Of a DNA stretch of 64,000 nucleotides, positions 51,982 to 61,288 are shown piece after piece (position 1 is the stretch's first letter; the number at the start of each line of letters is the position of its first letter). A model generated the notes under the pieces. That model did no database searches, was not told the origin of the DNA, and was given only the letters and a program-made list of their open reading frames with translations. The DNA is from CAWAPS01 sp963783945. GTDB taxonomy: Bacteria > Actinomycetota > Acidimicrobiia > Acidimicrobiales > Palsa-688. The stretch spans positions 620,001 to 684,000 of the forward strand of contig CAWAPS010000032.1 in the NCBI GenBank assembly GCA_963783945.1, given 5' to 3'. The position numbers and the translations under genes were made by a program.

Positions 51982-52941
51982 GTGGCAGTAGTGCGAACGC
52001 CGGTCTGCGAACTGCTCGGGATTGAACAACCGATTGTCTTGGCGGCGATGGTGGCGGTGCCCGAACTGGCGGCAGCGGTCTCGAATGCCGGTGGGCTAGG
52101 CATGGTGACGCTGACGTGGTCCGATCCGGCAGGAGACGTGGTTCGCGAGACGGCGGCGCTCACGGATCGTCCCTTCTGCGGCAACCTGGTTCTCACCTCC
52201 GATCAGCACCGTCGCCTCGATGAAGCCCTCGAGGCCGGTTTGCGGATCGTGTCACTGTTTCTGGGGGATCCCGCTGGCTACATCGAGCGGGTCCACGATG
52301 CGGGCGGAGTCGTTCTGTGTACGGTCGGAAGCGCCGAAGAGGCGCGGCGGGCGGTCTCCAGCGGGGTTGACGTCATCGTGGCGCAGGGTTGGGAGGCTGG
52401 GGGGCACGTGGGGGGTCAGATTGCGACGCTCCCCTTGGTGCCCGCCGTGGTGGACGCGGTGGCGCCCGTGCCAGTGATCGCGGCCGGTGGGATCGGGGAC
52501 GCTCGCGGCGTGGCCGCCGTCCTCGCCCTGGGTGCTCAGGCGGCGTGGGTGGGTACCCAGTTTCTGCTTGCCCAGGAGATGCCCATCCACCAGGAGTACC
52601 GCGCCCGCCTGATCAACGCGGTCGAGACCGACGCGGAGTGGTACCCCGACCTCTACGACGTCGACTGGCCGGACTCGCCCCACCGCGCGCTCCGCAACTC
52701 GACGGCCGAGATGTGGGAGGCCGCGGGCCGGCCGCCTCTGGAGAGTCGGCCCGGAGTGGGCGATGTCGTCGCCCACTTCGCTTCGGGCGAAGCAATCGTC
52801 CGCTACGAGCCAGCGCCGCCGATGGTTGGCACGACCGGTGACATTGAAGCGCTCTCCATGTGGGCCGGACAGAGCGTCGCGCTCGCCAGGCAGCCACGAC
52901 CAGCGGCGGAGATCGTGGCTGAGCTCGTCTCGCGTTTGTGA
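51982..52941 (+). CDS. Nitronate monooxygenase / 2-nitropropane dioxygenase
   Basis: A 319-residue FMN TIM-barrel protein: VCELLGIEQPIVLAAMVAVP, AVSNAGGLGMVTLTW, DVIVAQGWEAGGHVGG (with the catalytic His) and VPVIAAGGIGDARGVAAVLA LGAQAAWVGTQFLLAQE are class I/II NMO signatures. It oxidises nitronates such as 3-nitropropionate derivatives to carbonyls and nitrite. GTG 51982 has AAGGGGTAG upstream. It looks complete and is 54 bp after the peroxiredoxin-like gene, perhaps co-transcribed for nitro/oxidative stress. Confidence 0.92.
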   Translation: MAVVRTPVCELLGIEQPIVLAAMVAVPELAAAVSNAGGLGMVTLTWSDPAGDVVRETAALTDRPFCGNLVLTSDQHRRLDEALEAGLRIVSLFLGDPAGYIERVHDAGGVVLCTVGSAEEARRAVSSGVDVIVAQGWEAGGHVGGQIATLPLVPAVVDAVAPVPVIAAGGIGDARGVAAVLALGAQAAWVGTQFLLAQEMPIHQEYRARLINAVETDAEWYPDLYDVDWPDSPHRALRNSTAEMWEAAGRPPLESRPGVGDVVAHFASGEAIVRYEPAPPMVGTTGDIEALSMWAGQSVALARQPRPAAEIVAELVSRL

Positions 52942-52999
52942 GCCAAGCCGGCCAATTGCCGTGGTTGCCAGACTTCGTTAGTGCCGTTGAACTCGCCCG

Positions 53000-53270
53000 T
53001 TGCCAGACACTGTCCGTCCTCTTGCTGATCCCGTCCCGCGCTACTTCAACGCCCTCGAGACCGGGCGCTCTCACGGACTAGAAGAAATATGGCCCGCCCA
53101 AACGGTCGGCCGCGGAGAAAGGCTGCAGGAGGCTCCCACCGAGGTTGCAGCAAAGCGTCGTCCACGAGAACGGCACCGATATCGGTTAGGCGCGCTTCTA
53201 TGGACCGGCTCCAGCCGATGCCATTCTCGCGACGTGGGTCGAGGTGGCCATCGAAAGACCCAGACCTTGC
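53000..53270 (+). pseudogene. Probable SnoaL-like remnant
   Basis: The piece LADPVPRYFNALETG resembles a SnoaL N-terminus, followed by VGRGERLQE. In another frame comes VVHENGTDIG, a TAG, then ARFYGPAPADAILATWVEVAIE. One shift and one nonsense codon (TAG where CAG would fit) interrupt it. The end is lost at the 3' end of the convergent cupin gene. Assignment is by pattern only. Confidence 0.35.
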
Positions 53271-53690
53271 TCACTGGTTCCGGGGATCGTCGATCGGATC
53301 GATGTATTCGAGGCCGAGCGGTCCGACGGCCGATACTTGGGTGACGTAGGTTCCAGATTTCGCCCAGTGGAAATGCGGGGTACCACCCGGGAGCACAATG
53401 ACGGCTCCCGGTGGATACGCCTCCAGCCGCTCTTCATCGAACACGCTTCCGAGGCCGATGTAGAAGACGCCGGAAATGACCGTATAGACGCGGTCCTCCG
53501 GGTGCTGGTGCGGCATCAGCTTGACGCTCCAGGGGACCTTGACCCGGATGACGTATGGCGCTGGTTCTGATGGATCGCCGACGACGATTGCCAGTCGCAC
53601 CGATGGCGGAAACGCGGGAAACGGCTTCCAATCGATCTCCTCGGGCAGAACTGACCTGTACTCGGCCTGGTCTGGTTGGTGTATCACCAT
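53271..53690 (-). CDS. Cupin-domain protein
   Basis: A 139-residue single cupin: IVVGDPSEPAPYVIRVKVPW, the metal-binding region LMPHQHPEDRVYTVISGVFY, and PPGAVIVLPGGTPHFHWAKS with the second His set. The two His of MPHQHPEDR and the later H of TPHFHW are the usual metal ligands. ATG 53690 has no very strong site nearby. Such small cupins are often isomerases, dioxygenases or binding proteins. It is convergent with the SnoaL remnant. Confidence 0.85.
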   Translation of the reverse strand: MVIHQPDQAEYRSVLPEEIDWKPFPAFPPSVRLAIVVGDPSEPAPYVIRVKVPWSVKLMPHQHPEDRVYTVISGVFYIGLGSVFDEERLEAYPPGAVIVLPGGTPHFHWAKSGTYVTQVSAVGPLGLEYIDPIDDPRNQ

Positions 53691-53965
53691 CGTTGGTCGA
53701 CCTCCCGACTTCTGAGGGTGAGTGGCCGAACGGCGAGACAGCTCACCTTTCAGGCTGATGCCGGACGAACTCTAGCCCGGCGCAAACGGCTTGGCGCCGC
53801 CCACCAACCCGCTACCCCGTCCAAGTCGTTCGGTAGGCTAGGTTCGCTGAGCATGCCAGTCCGATAGCCGATAGCCCATCTCCAGTCGCAGCTGGGCAGA
53901 TCTGATCTGATGCTCATCGGAGCTGCCAGATCGGATCTTGCGCATCCACGAGCGAAGGAGTTCAC
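53691..53965. other. Divergent intergenic region
   Basis: 275 bp between the cupin and the glycosidase gene. It contains GATCTGATCTGATGCTCATC and nearby GATCGGATCTTGCG repeats (around 53895-53945) and the GAAGGAGTTCAC site for the next gene. No promoter match was found. Confidence 0.3.
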
Positions 53966-55855
53966 GTGACCACGACCCCCATAGCTGACTATGCGCTCCT
54001 GTCGGATCGGCACAGCGCTGCGCTGGTCAGTCGGGGCGGGTCGATCGACTGGCTCTGCTTCCCACGGTTCGACAGCCCCTCGACCTTCGGTCGCCTCCTC
54101 GACGAGAAAGCCGGGCACTGGTTCTTCGGGGCCACCAACGCGACGGAAGTGAGCAGGCGCTACCTGGACCGCACCATGGTGTTGGAGACCACGCTGCGCA
54201 CACCGACCGGTTCGGTCACGATCACCGACGCACTTGCCATGGGTTCTGGCAACCGGGGACACGAGCTCGGCAAAGGAGCGCCTCACGTTCTCCTGCGGCG
54301 CGCCACGTGTACGGAGGGACGGTCGACTTGTCCCTGGAGTACGTCCCGCGCCCCGATTACGGGTTGAAACATCCATCGCTCGACGCGGTCGACGGTGGAA
54401 TGACGGAGTCAGGGAGCGCTGACGGGCTGGTGCTGTCGACGTCCGTGGCCATGACGCTCGACCAGGACCGCGGCCGCGGCCTCGGGCCGGTTCCAGCTTG
54501 CCCAAGGCGAAAGCATGGGCTTCGCCCTGCATCACGGGAACCAGACTGAGGGCACTTCGGCCAGGGTCTGGAGCCCGTCGGAAATACGCGCCCGGCTCGA
54601 AGACACCGTGGCGGGGTGGGAGTCGTGGTCTGAGCTCCACCAGGCCTACGTGGGTCCGTGGCAAGACATGGTGCACCACAGCGGCCGGGTGCTCCAGTCA
54701 CTCTCCTTTGCACCCACCGGCGCTATCTGCGCGGCGGCGACCACGTCGTTGCCCGAGGTGGTGGGCGGCTCCCGGAACTGGGACTACCGCTATGCCTGGG
54801 TCCGGGACGCTTCCTTCACGATCCAGGCCCTTTGGGTGGCGGCTTGTCCCGACGAAGCCAACCAGTTCTTCGATTACGTCTCCTCGTCCGCGGCCGGCTC
54901 GCTCGACCGGGGCGGTGCCTTGCAGATCATGTTCGGCATCGGCGGTGAACGGGACCTGACCGAGCGGGAGCTGCCGCAGCTGGAGGGCTGGCGGCACTCG
55001 GCGCCGGTCCGGGTGGGCAACGCGGCCTGGAAACAACGCCAGCTCGACGTCTACGGCGAGTTGCTCAACGCGGTGTACCGCATGTCTGACCACCTGTTCG
55101 ACGACACCCACCGGGTCGGGCCACTGTCCGACTCGGGCAAGTGGGATACGCCCACCGACCTGGCACCAGCCACGCGAAAGTTCCTCGTGCAGCTGGCCGA
55201 CACCGCCGCCCGCCGGTGGCAGGAGAAGGACCAAGGAATCTGGGAGATCCGGGGGGAGCCGCGTGATTTCTTGTATTCCAAGCTGATGTGCTGGGTGGCC
55301 CTCGATCGAGCGGTGATCCTGGCCGACCGTCTCAACGCCTCCTCTCGAATCGGGTCATGGACGCAGACGCGGGACCAGATCCGTGAGGCGATCGTGACCA
55401 AGGGCTGGAGTGACCGGGCCAAGGCCTTCACCCAGTCCTTTGGCTCGGACGAGCTTGACGCCTCCAACCTTATGGTGCCCCTGGTGGGATTTCTCCCGGC
55501 GGACGATCCGAGGGTGCTGGCCACGGTCGACGCGACAGAGGAGCGGCTCACCGACCAGCGGGGATTGGTCTATCGCTATCGGTCCCGCGACGGCCTCGAG
55601 GGTGAGGAGGGCACCTTCCTTTTGTGCACCTTCTGGCTGGCCCAGGCCCTGGCCCAGACAGGCCAGCCGGTTCGGGCCCGGGCCGTTTTCGAGCGTGCCG
55701 CCGCCTTCGTCAATGAGGTCGGCCTGCTGGCCGAGGAGGTCGATCCAGTCAGCGGGGAGCTCCTTGGCAACTTCCCGCAGGCATTCAGCCATATCGGGCT
55801 CGTCAACGCGGCCTGGGCAATTTCTGAGAGCGAGCGACAGGCGCAACCGACTTGA
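53966..55855 (+). pseudogene. Glycoside hydrolase family 15 (glucoamylase/trehalase type), two frameshifts
   Basis: About 630 codons. Part 1, VTTTPIADYALLSDRHSAAL and SRGGSIDWLCFPRFDSPSTF, is the GH15 N-terminal beta domain. Part 2 begins VYGGTVDLSLEYVPRPDYGL in another frame, and part 3 (FQLAQGESMGFALHH, then SRNWDYRYAWVRDASFTIQA to EEVDPVSGELLGNFPQAFSH IGL) is the catalytic (alpha/alpha)6 barrel with both acidic catalytic regions. Shifts lie near 54310 and 54480. The intact 54515-55855 frame keeps the whole catalytic domain. The enzyme would release glucose from alpha-glucans or trehalose. Confidence 0.85.
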
Positions 55856-55913
55856 ACATCTGCTGGACTCCCGTGGGATCTTCGGACCAGACCCTTTCGA
55901 GTTTGGAGGCCAC

Positions 55914-56528
55914 ATGCGCAGCGACATCCGTGAAGGCGAGACGTTTCCCGACTACGAGCTCGCCGATCAATCCGGCCGGCGGCGGTCCCTGTCGGAGCTC
56001 CAGGGGGGCAACCCGATGGTGCTCCATCTGTCCCGTGGCGGCTTCGATCCCAAAGAGCATCAGTTCGTAGGGCAATTGGTCAACGTATATCCCGAGTTCA
56101 GGAATGCTTACACGCGATTGGCCCTCATCTCGACCGACAATCAGCTGAACATCAATGAGTTCCGGGACGCGCTGGGCGCCACGTGGCCGTTCCTGTCGGA
56201 CCCCGATCGGGTCGTCCAGAAGGATCTGGACATCAAAGAGTTCACGGATGAGCCGCACGATCCGATGATCCCCCACACGTTCGTCCTCGAGCCCGGACTC
56301 AAGATCTTCAAGATCTACAACGGATACTGGTACTGGGGCCGGCCCACGATGGCAGAGCTCCACGTAGATCTGAGGGGCGTGTTCAAGAAAATTCGGCCCG
56401 ACTTCGACTTGGCGGCTCCGGGGTTGAGGGAGGCGTGGGAACGAGGAGACCGGGATCAATTCCTCGTCGACACATTGGAGGAGCCGATCCGGTACACCGA
56501 AGGCAAGAGCATCGGCATCAAACGCTGA
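55914..56528 (+). CDS. Peroxiredoxin-like paralogue without the catalytic cysteine
   Basis: A 204-residue relative of the protein at 51325: MRSDIREGETFPDYELADQS, RLALISTDNQLNINEFRDAL, ATWPFLSDPDRVVQKDLDIK and PMIPHTFVLEPGLKIFKIYN GYWYWGRPT. The segment that carries YCPKE in the other copy reads FDPKEHQF here, so the peroxidatic Cys is replaced by Asp, and no other Cys was seen. Peroxidase activity is therefore unlikely; a structural, chaperone or other role is possible. ATG 55914 follows GGAGGCCAC. Confidence 0.85.
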   Translation: MRSDIREGETFPDYELADQSGRRRSLSELQGGNPMVLHLSRGGFDPKEHQFVGQLVNVYPEFRNAYTRLALISTDNQLNINEFRDALGATWPFLSDPDRVVQKDLDIKEFTDEPHDPMIPHTFVLEPGLKIFKIYNGYWYWGRPTMAELHVDLRGVFKKIRPDFDLAAPGLREAWERGDRDQFLVDTLEEPIRYTEGKSIGIKR

Positions 56529-56747
56529 CCCTGGGGGTCGGGGCGCCCGTCCTCCGCTCGGGTTCTCGGCCATAGCAACTCGAGCTGCTCGCGGGCCGGG
56601 CGGAAAGGTTGAGACGTGCACCCGTGCATCGCCATTCGACCCCGGTACTCGCGACCGACGTCGAACCCCGAGTGCGAGGGATGTTTCAGGCGCAAGGCGT
56701 TCGCCTGGGTGCGACAATGCTTAGCGGACCAGACAGAGGAGGGCCGG

Positions 56748-57426
56748 ATGAGCACCGTCGATGGACAGAGCGCACCCGGCGGATCGCCGAGCAGCGAACC
56801 GGCCGATCTCAAGCTGGAGGCGGTCGTCATCCCCGTGGCCGACGCCGATCGCTCCAAGGCGTTCTACGCCGGCCTCGGCTGGAGGCTCGACGCCGACTTC
56901 TCCTTCGACAACGGCTTCCGGGTCGTGCAATTCACGCCACCGGGATCGCAGTGTTCTGTGCAGTTCGGCACCCACATCACGGGAGCGCCACCCGGGTCTG
57001 CCCATGGCCTGTACCTGATCGTGTCCGACATCGAAGCCGAGCGCGACGAACTTGTCAGCCGGGGAGCCACGGTCAGTGCGGTGTTCCATTCCGGAGCGCC
57101 CGGAGCGCAACTCGACCCTGACGGGACGGGTGATCGGGTCAACGGGCCGGATCCGGATCACAGGAGCTACAACTCCTTTGCCACGTTCGATGGACCCCGA
57201 CGGCAACAGCTGGCTGCTCCAAGAGGTGACCGATCGCCTCCCGGGCCGCCTCGATCCGACCACCACCTCGTTCAACTCCGCCGGTGACCTGGCTGCGGCA
57301 TTGCACCGCGCCGAGTCGGCCCACGCTGAGCACGAGAAGCGCATCGGCCGGGCCGACTCGGACTGGCCCGACTGGTACGCCGAGTACATGGTGCGCGAAC
57401 AGAGCGGCCAGGAGCTTCCTGTATGA
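56748..57426 (+). pseudogene. VOC-family protein, frameshifted near the C-terminus
   Basis: The start MSTVDGQSAPGGSPSSEPAD is followed by LEAVVIPVADADRSKAFYAG LGWRLDADFSFDNGFRVVQF and HGLYLIVSDIEAERDELVSR, a single VOC domain. The frame goes wrong after YNSFATF (~57190); the next frame continues MDPDGNSWLLQEVTDRLPGR and a helical tail ending EYMVREQSGQELPV. Correction gives ~225 residues. AGAGGAGGG precedes the ATG at 56748. The stop overlaps the flavoprotein start (ATGA). Confidence 0.8.
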
Positions 57427-58796
57427 GCGATTTCGACGTGATCGTGCTGGGCGGCGGTGCGCCCGGCGAGCACTGCGCCGGGGCCATCGCGGCCCGTGGG
57501 CTTCGGGTCGCCGTCGTCGAGCGGGAGCTGGTCGGCGGCGAGTGCTCCTACTGGGCGTGCATCCCGTCCAAGTCCCTCTTGCGTCCGGGGGAGGCGGTCC
57601 AGGGCGCCCGCGACGTCGGCGCCAGCGCCGAGGTGAACGTGCAGGCGGCGTTGGACTGGCGGGACTACATGGTGTCCGGCTATTCGGATGCGGGGCAGGA
57701 AAAATGGCTGGCGGATCGGGGCATCGCGCTGGTCCGGGGCGTGGGCCGGCTCGCCGGGCCCGGCGTGGTCGACGTGGACGGCACTCGCCACACGGCGGAG
57801 CATGTCGTCGTAGCGACGGGCGCGGATCCCTTCGTGCCACCCATTCCGGGGCTCGACGGCCTGGTCGGCGTGTGGGGCACGCGCGAAGCGACAGCCATGA
57901 AGACGGTTCCCAGCCGCCTCATCGTGCTCGGCGGTGGCTCGGCCGGTGTCGAGATCGCACAGGTGGTACGGCGACTCGGTGGTCAGGCCGTGCTCGTCGA
58001 GGGCGCCGATCGGCTGATCCCACGAGAGCCGGCCCCCCTCGGCGTGGCTCTGACCGAGGCACTGCGGCGGGACGGGATCGAGTTGCACCTCGGAGTCCAG
58101 GCCGCGGAGGCCTCGCGCGACGGCGGCGACTACGTCCTGAGACTCTCGGACGGGACCTCGGTACAAGGAGAGCGACTGCTCGTGGCGACCGGCCGCCGTC
58201 CCCGGGTCGAAGGGATCGGGCTCGAGACGGTCGGTATCGAGGCAAACCCACACGGCGTCGTGGTGGACGAGTATCTGCGTGCCGGCGACAACATTTGGGC
58301 CATTGGGGATGTCAACGGGATCTGGCCCCTGACACATGTCGGCGAGTACGAGGGAGACGTTGTGGCGGCGAACATCGCCGGAGAGAGCCACCCGACGAAC
58401 TACGAAGCCGTGCCGCGCGTCACGTACACCGATCCGCAGGCGGCCGCCGTCGGTGCCGCGGAGGCACCCTACAGCAGCACAACGCTCCTGACCGACGTGT
58501 CCAAGACCGCGACGTACAGCCACCAGTACGCCCAGTCGAACGGATTCTTGACCCTGCTCAGCGACGGCGCCCGGTTGACCGGCGCTTACGCCCTCGGACC
58601 CGAGGCCGGCGAGTGGCTCCAGCAGGCGACGCTCGCCATACGCGCCCGCGTTCCGTTGGAGGTGTTGAGCGACGTCATCCAGCCGTTCCCGAGTTTCTCG
58701 ACCATCTTCGATTCGGCTTTCAAAACCCTTCGAATGGAGATCGCCAAAATGCCGCCGCCTTTGCGGCCCATGCAGGCGCAGATGGCACGGCCATGA
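57423..58796 (+). CDS. Pyridine nucleotide-disulfide oxidoreductase (mercuric reductase / lipoamide dehydrogenase type)
   Basis: A 457-residue flavoprotein. SDFDVIVLGGGAPGEHCAGA is the FAD motif, and the redox-active pair is in GGECSYWACIPSKSLLRPGE (Cys-x4-Cys). The NAD(P)H motif is RLIVLGGGSAGVEIAQVVRR. WAIGDVNGIWPLTHVGEYEG closes the FAD site, followed by a dimerisation domain. No N-terminal metal-binding domain is seen. The usual C-terminal His-x4-Glu of lipoamide dehydrogenases is not obvious, so it is probably a generic disulfide or quinone reductase. It is coupled to the VOC gene upstream. Confidence 0.9.
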   Translation: MSDFDVIVLGGGAPGEHCAGAIAARGLRVAVVERELVGGECSYWACIPSKSLLRPGEAVQGARDVGASAEVNVQAALDWRDYMVSGYSDAGQEKWLADRGIALVRGVGRLAGPGVVDVDGTRHTAEHVVVATGADPFVPPIPGLDGLVGVWGTREATAMKTVPSRLIVLGGGSAGVEIAQVVRRLGGQAVLVEGADRLIPREPAPLGVALTEALRRDGIELHLGVQAAEASRDGGDYVLRLSDGTSVQGERLLVATGRRPRVEGIGLETVGIEANPHGVVVDEYLRAGDNIWAIGDVNGIWPLTHVGEYEGDVVAANIAGESHPTNYEAVPRVTYTDPQAAAVGAAEAPYSSTTLLTDVSKTATYSHQYAQSNGFLTLLSDGARLTGAYALGPEAGEWLQQATLAIRARVPLEVLSDVIQPFPSFSTIFDSAFKTLRMEIAKMPPPLRPMQAQMARP

Positions 58797-58822
58797 CCGT
58801 GGAAGAACATCGGAGGTAGCAG

Positions 58823-59734
58823 ATGGCCGAGGTCCCACCGCCCCAAGAGGAAATCCTGCTCACACACTTCATCGTGTCGGACGACGTCGAGCGCTCTCGG
58901 CGCTTCTACACCGAAGTCCTTGGGGGCCGGGTCGCCTTCTCCGGCCCCGGAGGGCCGACCAACGTCGCACTGTCCAATAGTTGGATCGTCATCAATGCCG
59001 GCGGAGGCCCGACCGACGACAAGCCGGAGGTCACCCTGGAGACGCCCGGCGACCCAAATCGGGTGAGCAGCTTCGTCAACATCCGGGTGAAGGACATGGA
59101 GACGGTGTACTCCGAATGGAGCGCGCGGGGTGCTCAGTTCCTGACGCCCCCGAAGCAGCACCAGTACGAGATCCGTTGCTACATCCGTGATCCCGATGGT
59201 CACCTGATCGAAGTGGGGCAGACCACCGACCCGCAGGGGGACTGGGTGCCCGATCACTGGCCATCGAGTACGCCCGCCGACGAGCTCCCAACACCCCCAG
59301 AGGGAATCGTGCTGGCCCACTTCATCGTGTCGGACGATGTCGAGCGCTCTCGCCGCTTCTACACCGAAGTGCTCGGGGGCAGGGATGCGTTCTCCGGACC
59401 CGGAGGGCTCACGTATGTCCAACTGTCGAACAGTTGGATCATCATCAACGTCGGCGGAGGGCCGACCGACGACAAGCCGGAGGTCACCCTGGAGACGCCC
59501 GCCGATCCCAACCGGGTCAGCAGTTTCCTCAATATACGAGTGACGGACATGCACGCTGTGTACACCGAATGGAGCGCGCGCGGTGCGGAATTCCTGACGC
59601 CACCGAAGCAGCACCAGTACGAAATCCGTTGTTACATCCGCGATCCCGATGGTCACCTGATCGAAGTGGGGCAAACGACGGACCCGGGGGGAGATTGGTT
59701 CCCCGATCAATGGCCATCGAGCAAGTCGGAGTGA
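58823..59734 (+). CDS. Two-domain VOC protein made by tandem duplication
   Basis: A 303-residue protein of two almost identical VOC domains with a period of exactly 151 residues (453 bp). Each domain has HFIVSDDVERSRRFYTEVLG, NVGGGPTDDKPEVTLETP-type blocks and YEIRCYIRDPDGHLIEVGQT. The His of HFIVSDD and Glu of LIEVG are the expected metal ligands. Most members have one domain per chain, so the copies were probably fused by recent duplication. ATG 58823 follows GGAGGTAGC. Confidence 0.92.
   Translation: MAEVPPPQEEILLTHFIVSDDVERSRRFYTEVLGGRVAFSGPGGPTNVALSNSWIVINAGGGPTDDKPEVTLETPGDPNRVSSFVNIRVKDMETVYSEWSARGAQFLTPPKQHQYEIRCYIRDPDGHLIEVGQTTDPQGDWVPDHWPSSTPADELPTPPEGIVLAHFIVSDDVERSRRFYTEVLGGRDAFSGPGGLTYVQLSNSWIIINVGGGPTDDKPEVTLETPADPNRVSSFLNIRVTDMHAVYTEWSARGAEFLTPPKQHQYEIRCYIRDPDGHLIEVGQTTDPGGDWFPDQWPSSKSE
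58862..59709 (+). repeat. Internal direct duplication (two ~395-bp copies)
   Basis: The block starting CACTTCATCGTGTCGGACGA (58865) reappears at 59318, a 453-bp shift, and the likeness continues to the end of each domain. Differences are mostly single bases, many at third codon positions. The copies run ~58862-59256 and ~59315-59709. Confidence 0.85.
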
Positions 59735-59762
59735 GCTCCCTGACGGGGCGGAGGTCTCCATC

Positions 59763-60398
59763 ATGACCACGGCGATCATCGGCACCGGAGGCATCGGATC
59801 GGCCATCGCGCGTCAGCTTGCTGCCGGTGGCGAGACCCTCCAGCTCTCGAGCGCCGACAAGGAGTCGGCGCGAAAGCTGGCCGCGGCAATCGGCGGAGCG
59901 GCGGTCGTCGCGCTCGACAACCGGAGCGCTTTGCAGGGAGCCGATGCCGTCGTCCTTGCGCTGCGGTTTTCCGTGTTGAAAGACGTCATCGACGAGATCG
60001 CCGACGCGCTGGGAGACACGTCTCTCGTCGTTCCGAGCAATCCGGTCGGACTCGACGCACAAGGCAAGGTCGTGCGACTCCTACCGGAAGGGCAGTCATC
60101 GGGCCAAGTTGTTGCTGGGTGGTTGCCGATCGGGACACGCTTTGCCATTGCGTTCGGCACCATGTCGGCCGATCTCTTCGAGTCCTCGAGCCACCGGTCG
60201 CCCGAGCCCGCGGTTCTGTTCTACGTGTCCGAGGACGAGCATGGGAGCGACGAAGTCGAGCACTTGATCCGAACGGCGGGCTTTGAGCCGATGAGGATCG
60301 GCGGGGTCGAACAGTCGAGCCGACTCGAGGTGGGCGGAGACCTTCACGATCTTGTGGTCGGCTCCGCAGAGGCGCGGTCCCTCGTCGTGGGGGCCTGA
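59763..60398 (+). CDS. F420-dependent NADP oxidoreductase-like protein
   Basis: A 211-residue NAD(P)-binding protein: TTAIIGTGGIGSAIARQLAA (the Rossmann GxGxxG), LQLSSADKESARKLAAAIGG, GADAVVLALRFSVLKDVIDE and VVPSNPVGLDAQGKVVRLLP. This is the pattern of the NADP oxidoreductase, coenzyme F420-dependent family. It could pass electrons between NADPH and F420, or act on another small substrate with NADPH. It starts 28 bp after the duplicated VOC gene with a GGAGG-type site. Confidence 0.88.
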   Translation: MTTAIIGTGGIGSAIARQLAAGGETLQLSSADKESARKLAAAIGGAAVVALDNRSALQGADAVVLALRFSVLKDVIDEIADALGDTSLVVPSNPVGLDAQGKVVRLLPEGQSSGQVVAGWLPIGTRFAIAFGTMSADLFESSSHRSPEPAVLFYVSEDEHGSDEVEHLIRTAGFEPMRIGGVEQSSRLEVGGDLHDLVVGSAEARSLVVGA

Positions 60399-60452
60399 TT
60401 GCCTTCCGACGGGACCGGGGCCAGCAAACGAGACCGAATCAGAAGTGATGTC

Positions 60453-60927
60453 GTGAACAGTCGCCTTCCCGATCCACGTCTCGACCTGATCTACCGCTTG
60501 GAAGCGAGCGTCGGCGACCCCCAGGACGTTGGCCAGATCTCCGTTGGACACCGGCGGATCGTTCCATTGGACGGCGGGACGTTTCAGCGGACCTGAGCTG
60601 CGCGGGACATTGCTTCTCGGAGCCAGCGCCGATTGGCAGGGGGTTCTTCCTGATGGCACTGTGCTCGGCGACGTCCGCTACACGCTGGAAACCGAGAGAG
60701 GAAATCTGCTCTATATCCGATCTCGAGGAGTGCGCCACGGAACCCCGGAAATTCTCGAGCGCCTCGTCCGTGGGGAGACCGTCGACGCCGCCGAATACAC
60801 CCTTCGTACCGCAGTCAAGATCGAGACCGGGGCCGACGGCCTCGACTGGTTGAACAACGAGGTATTGGTCAGTGTCGGAGGCCGGCTTCCTGGAGGGCCA
60901 GTTGCGGAATTTTCCGTAGACATTTAG
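60453..60927 (+). pseudogene. DUF3237-family protein, one-base frameshift
   Basis: The start GTG 60453 gives VNSRLPDPRLDLIYRLEASV, GQISVGHRRIVPLDGGTF. After the TTT run at 60582-60584 the frame changes to SGPELRGTLLLGASADWQGV, DVRYTLETERGNLLYIRSRG and VKIETGADGLDWLNNEVLVS. Without one T the full ~157-residue DUF3237 protein is open. The function of this domain is unknown. It is the last gene of the VOC/flavoprotein group. Confidence 0.8.
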
Positions 60928-61089
60928 CTTTCTTGGCGTCAAAATGGCACGTAAAGCGTGCGAACTGCCTACGAGAAAACAAAAGTACTACGAGAAAACG
61001 GGCCTGGACGCGGGGCGTGACCTACGTTCCAACCATATCGACCGGGCAGACCGGCCCTCACGCAGTCGTTCGATCCCGCCAAGGGCCGC

Positions 61090-61246
61090 CGCGGCCCGGG
61101 TTGGTCTGATCGGTCGCGGTTACCGAATAGGAAATGATCGCCGCCCCCTCATCAGAAGCGGGCGCAGAGAACGACACCCGAGTTCGGGAGTTCCCGGCGT
61201 GGGCTGAGACCTCTCTGGGTGCGCCAGGCGTGGAGAAGGCGACCAC
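61090..61246 (-). pseudogene. Fibronectin type III domain fragment
   Basis: The minus-strand frame reads TPGAPREVSAHAGNSRTRVS FSAPASDEGAAIISYSVTATD, the first half of an FN3 domain. No start or signal is present, and the second half is lost. It lies directly downstream of the FKBP lipoprotein gene and may be left from a surface protein. Confidence 0.5.
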
Positions 61247-61288
61247 CGGGCCTGACGGACGAGAAGCCGGACCGGTGCCTTGCGGTTG

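Noticed and set aside
56721..58838. 705-codon minus-strand frame across the VOC and flavoprotein genes
   Set aside because: It has no recognisable domain and is fully antisense to two supported genes.
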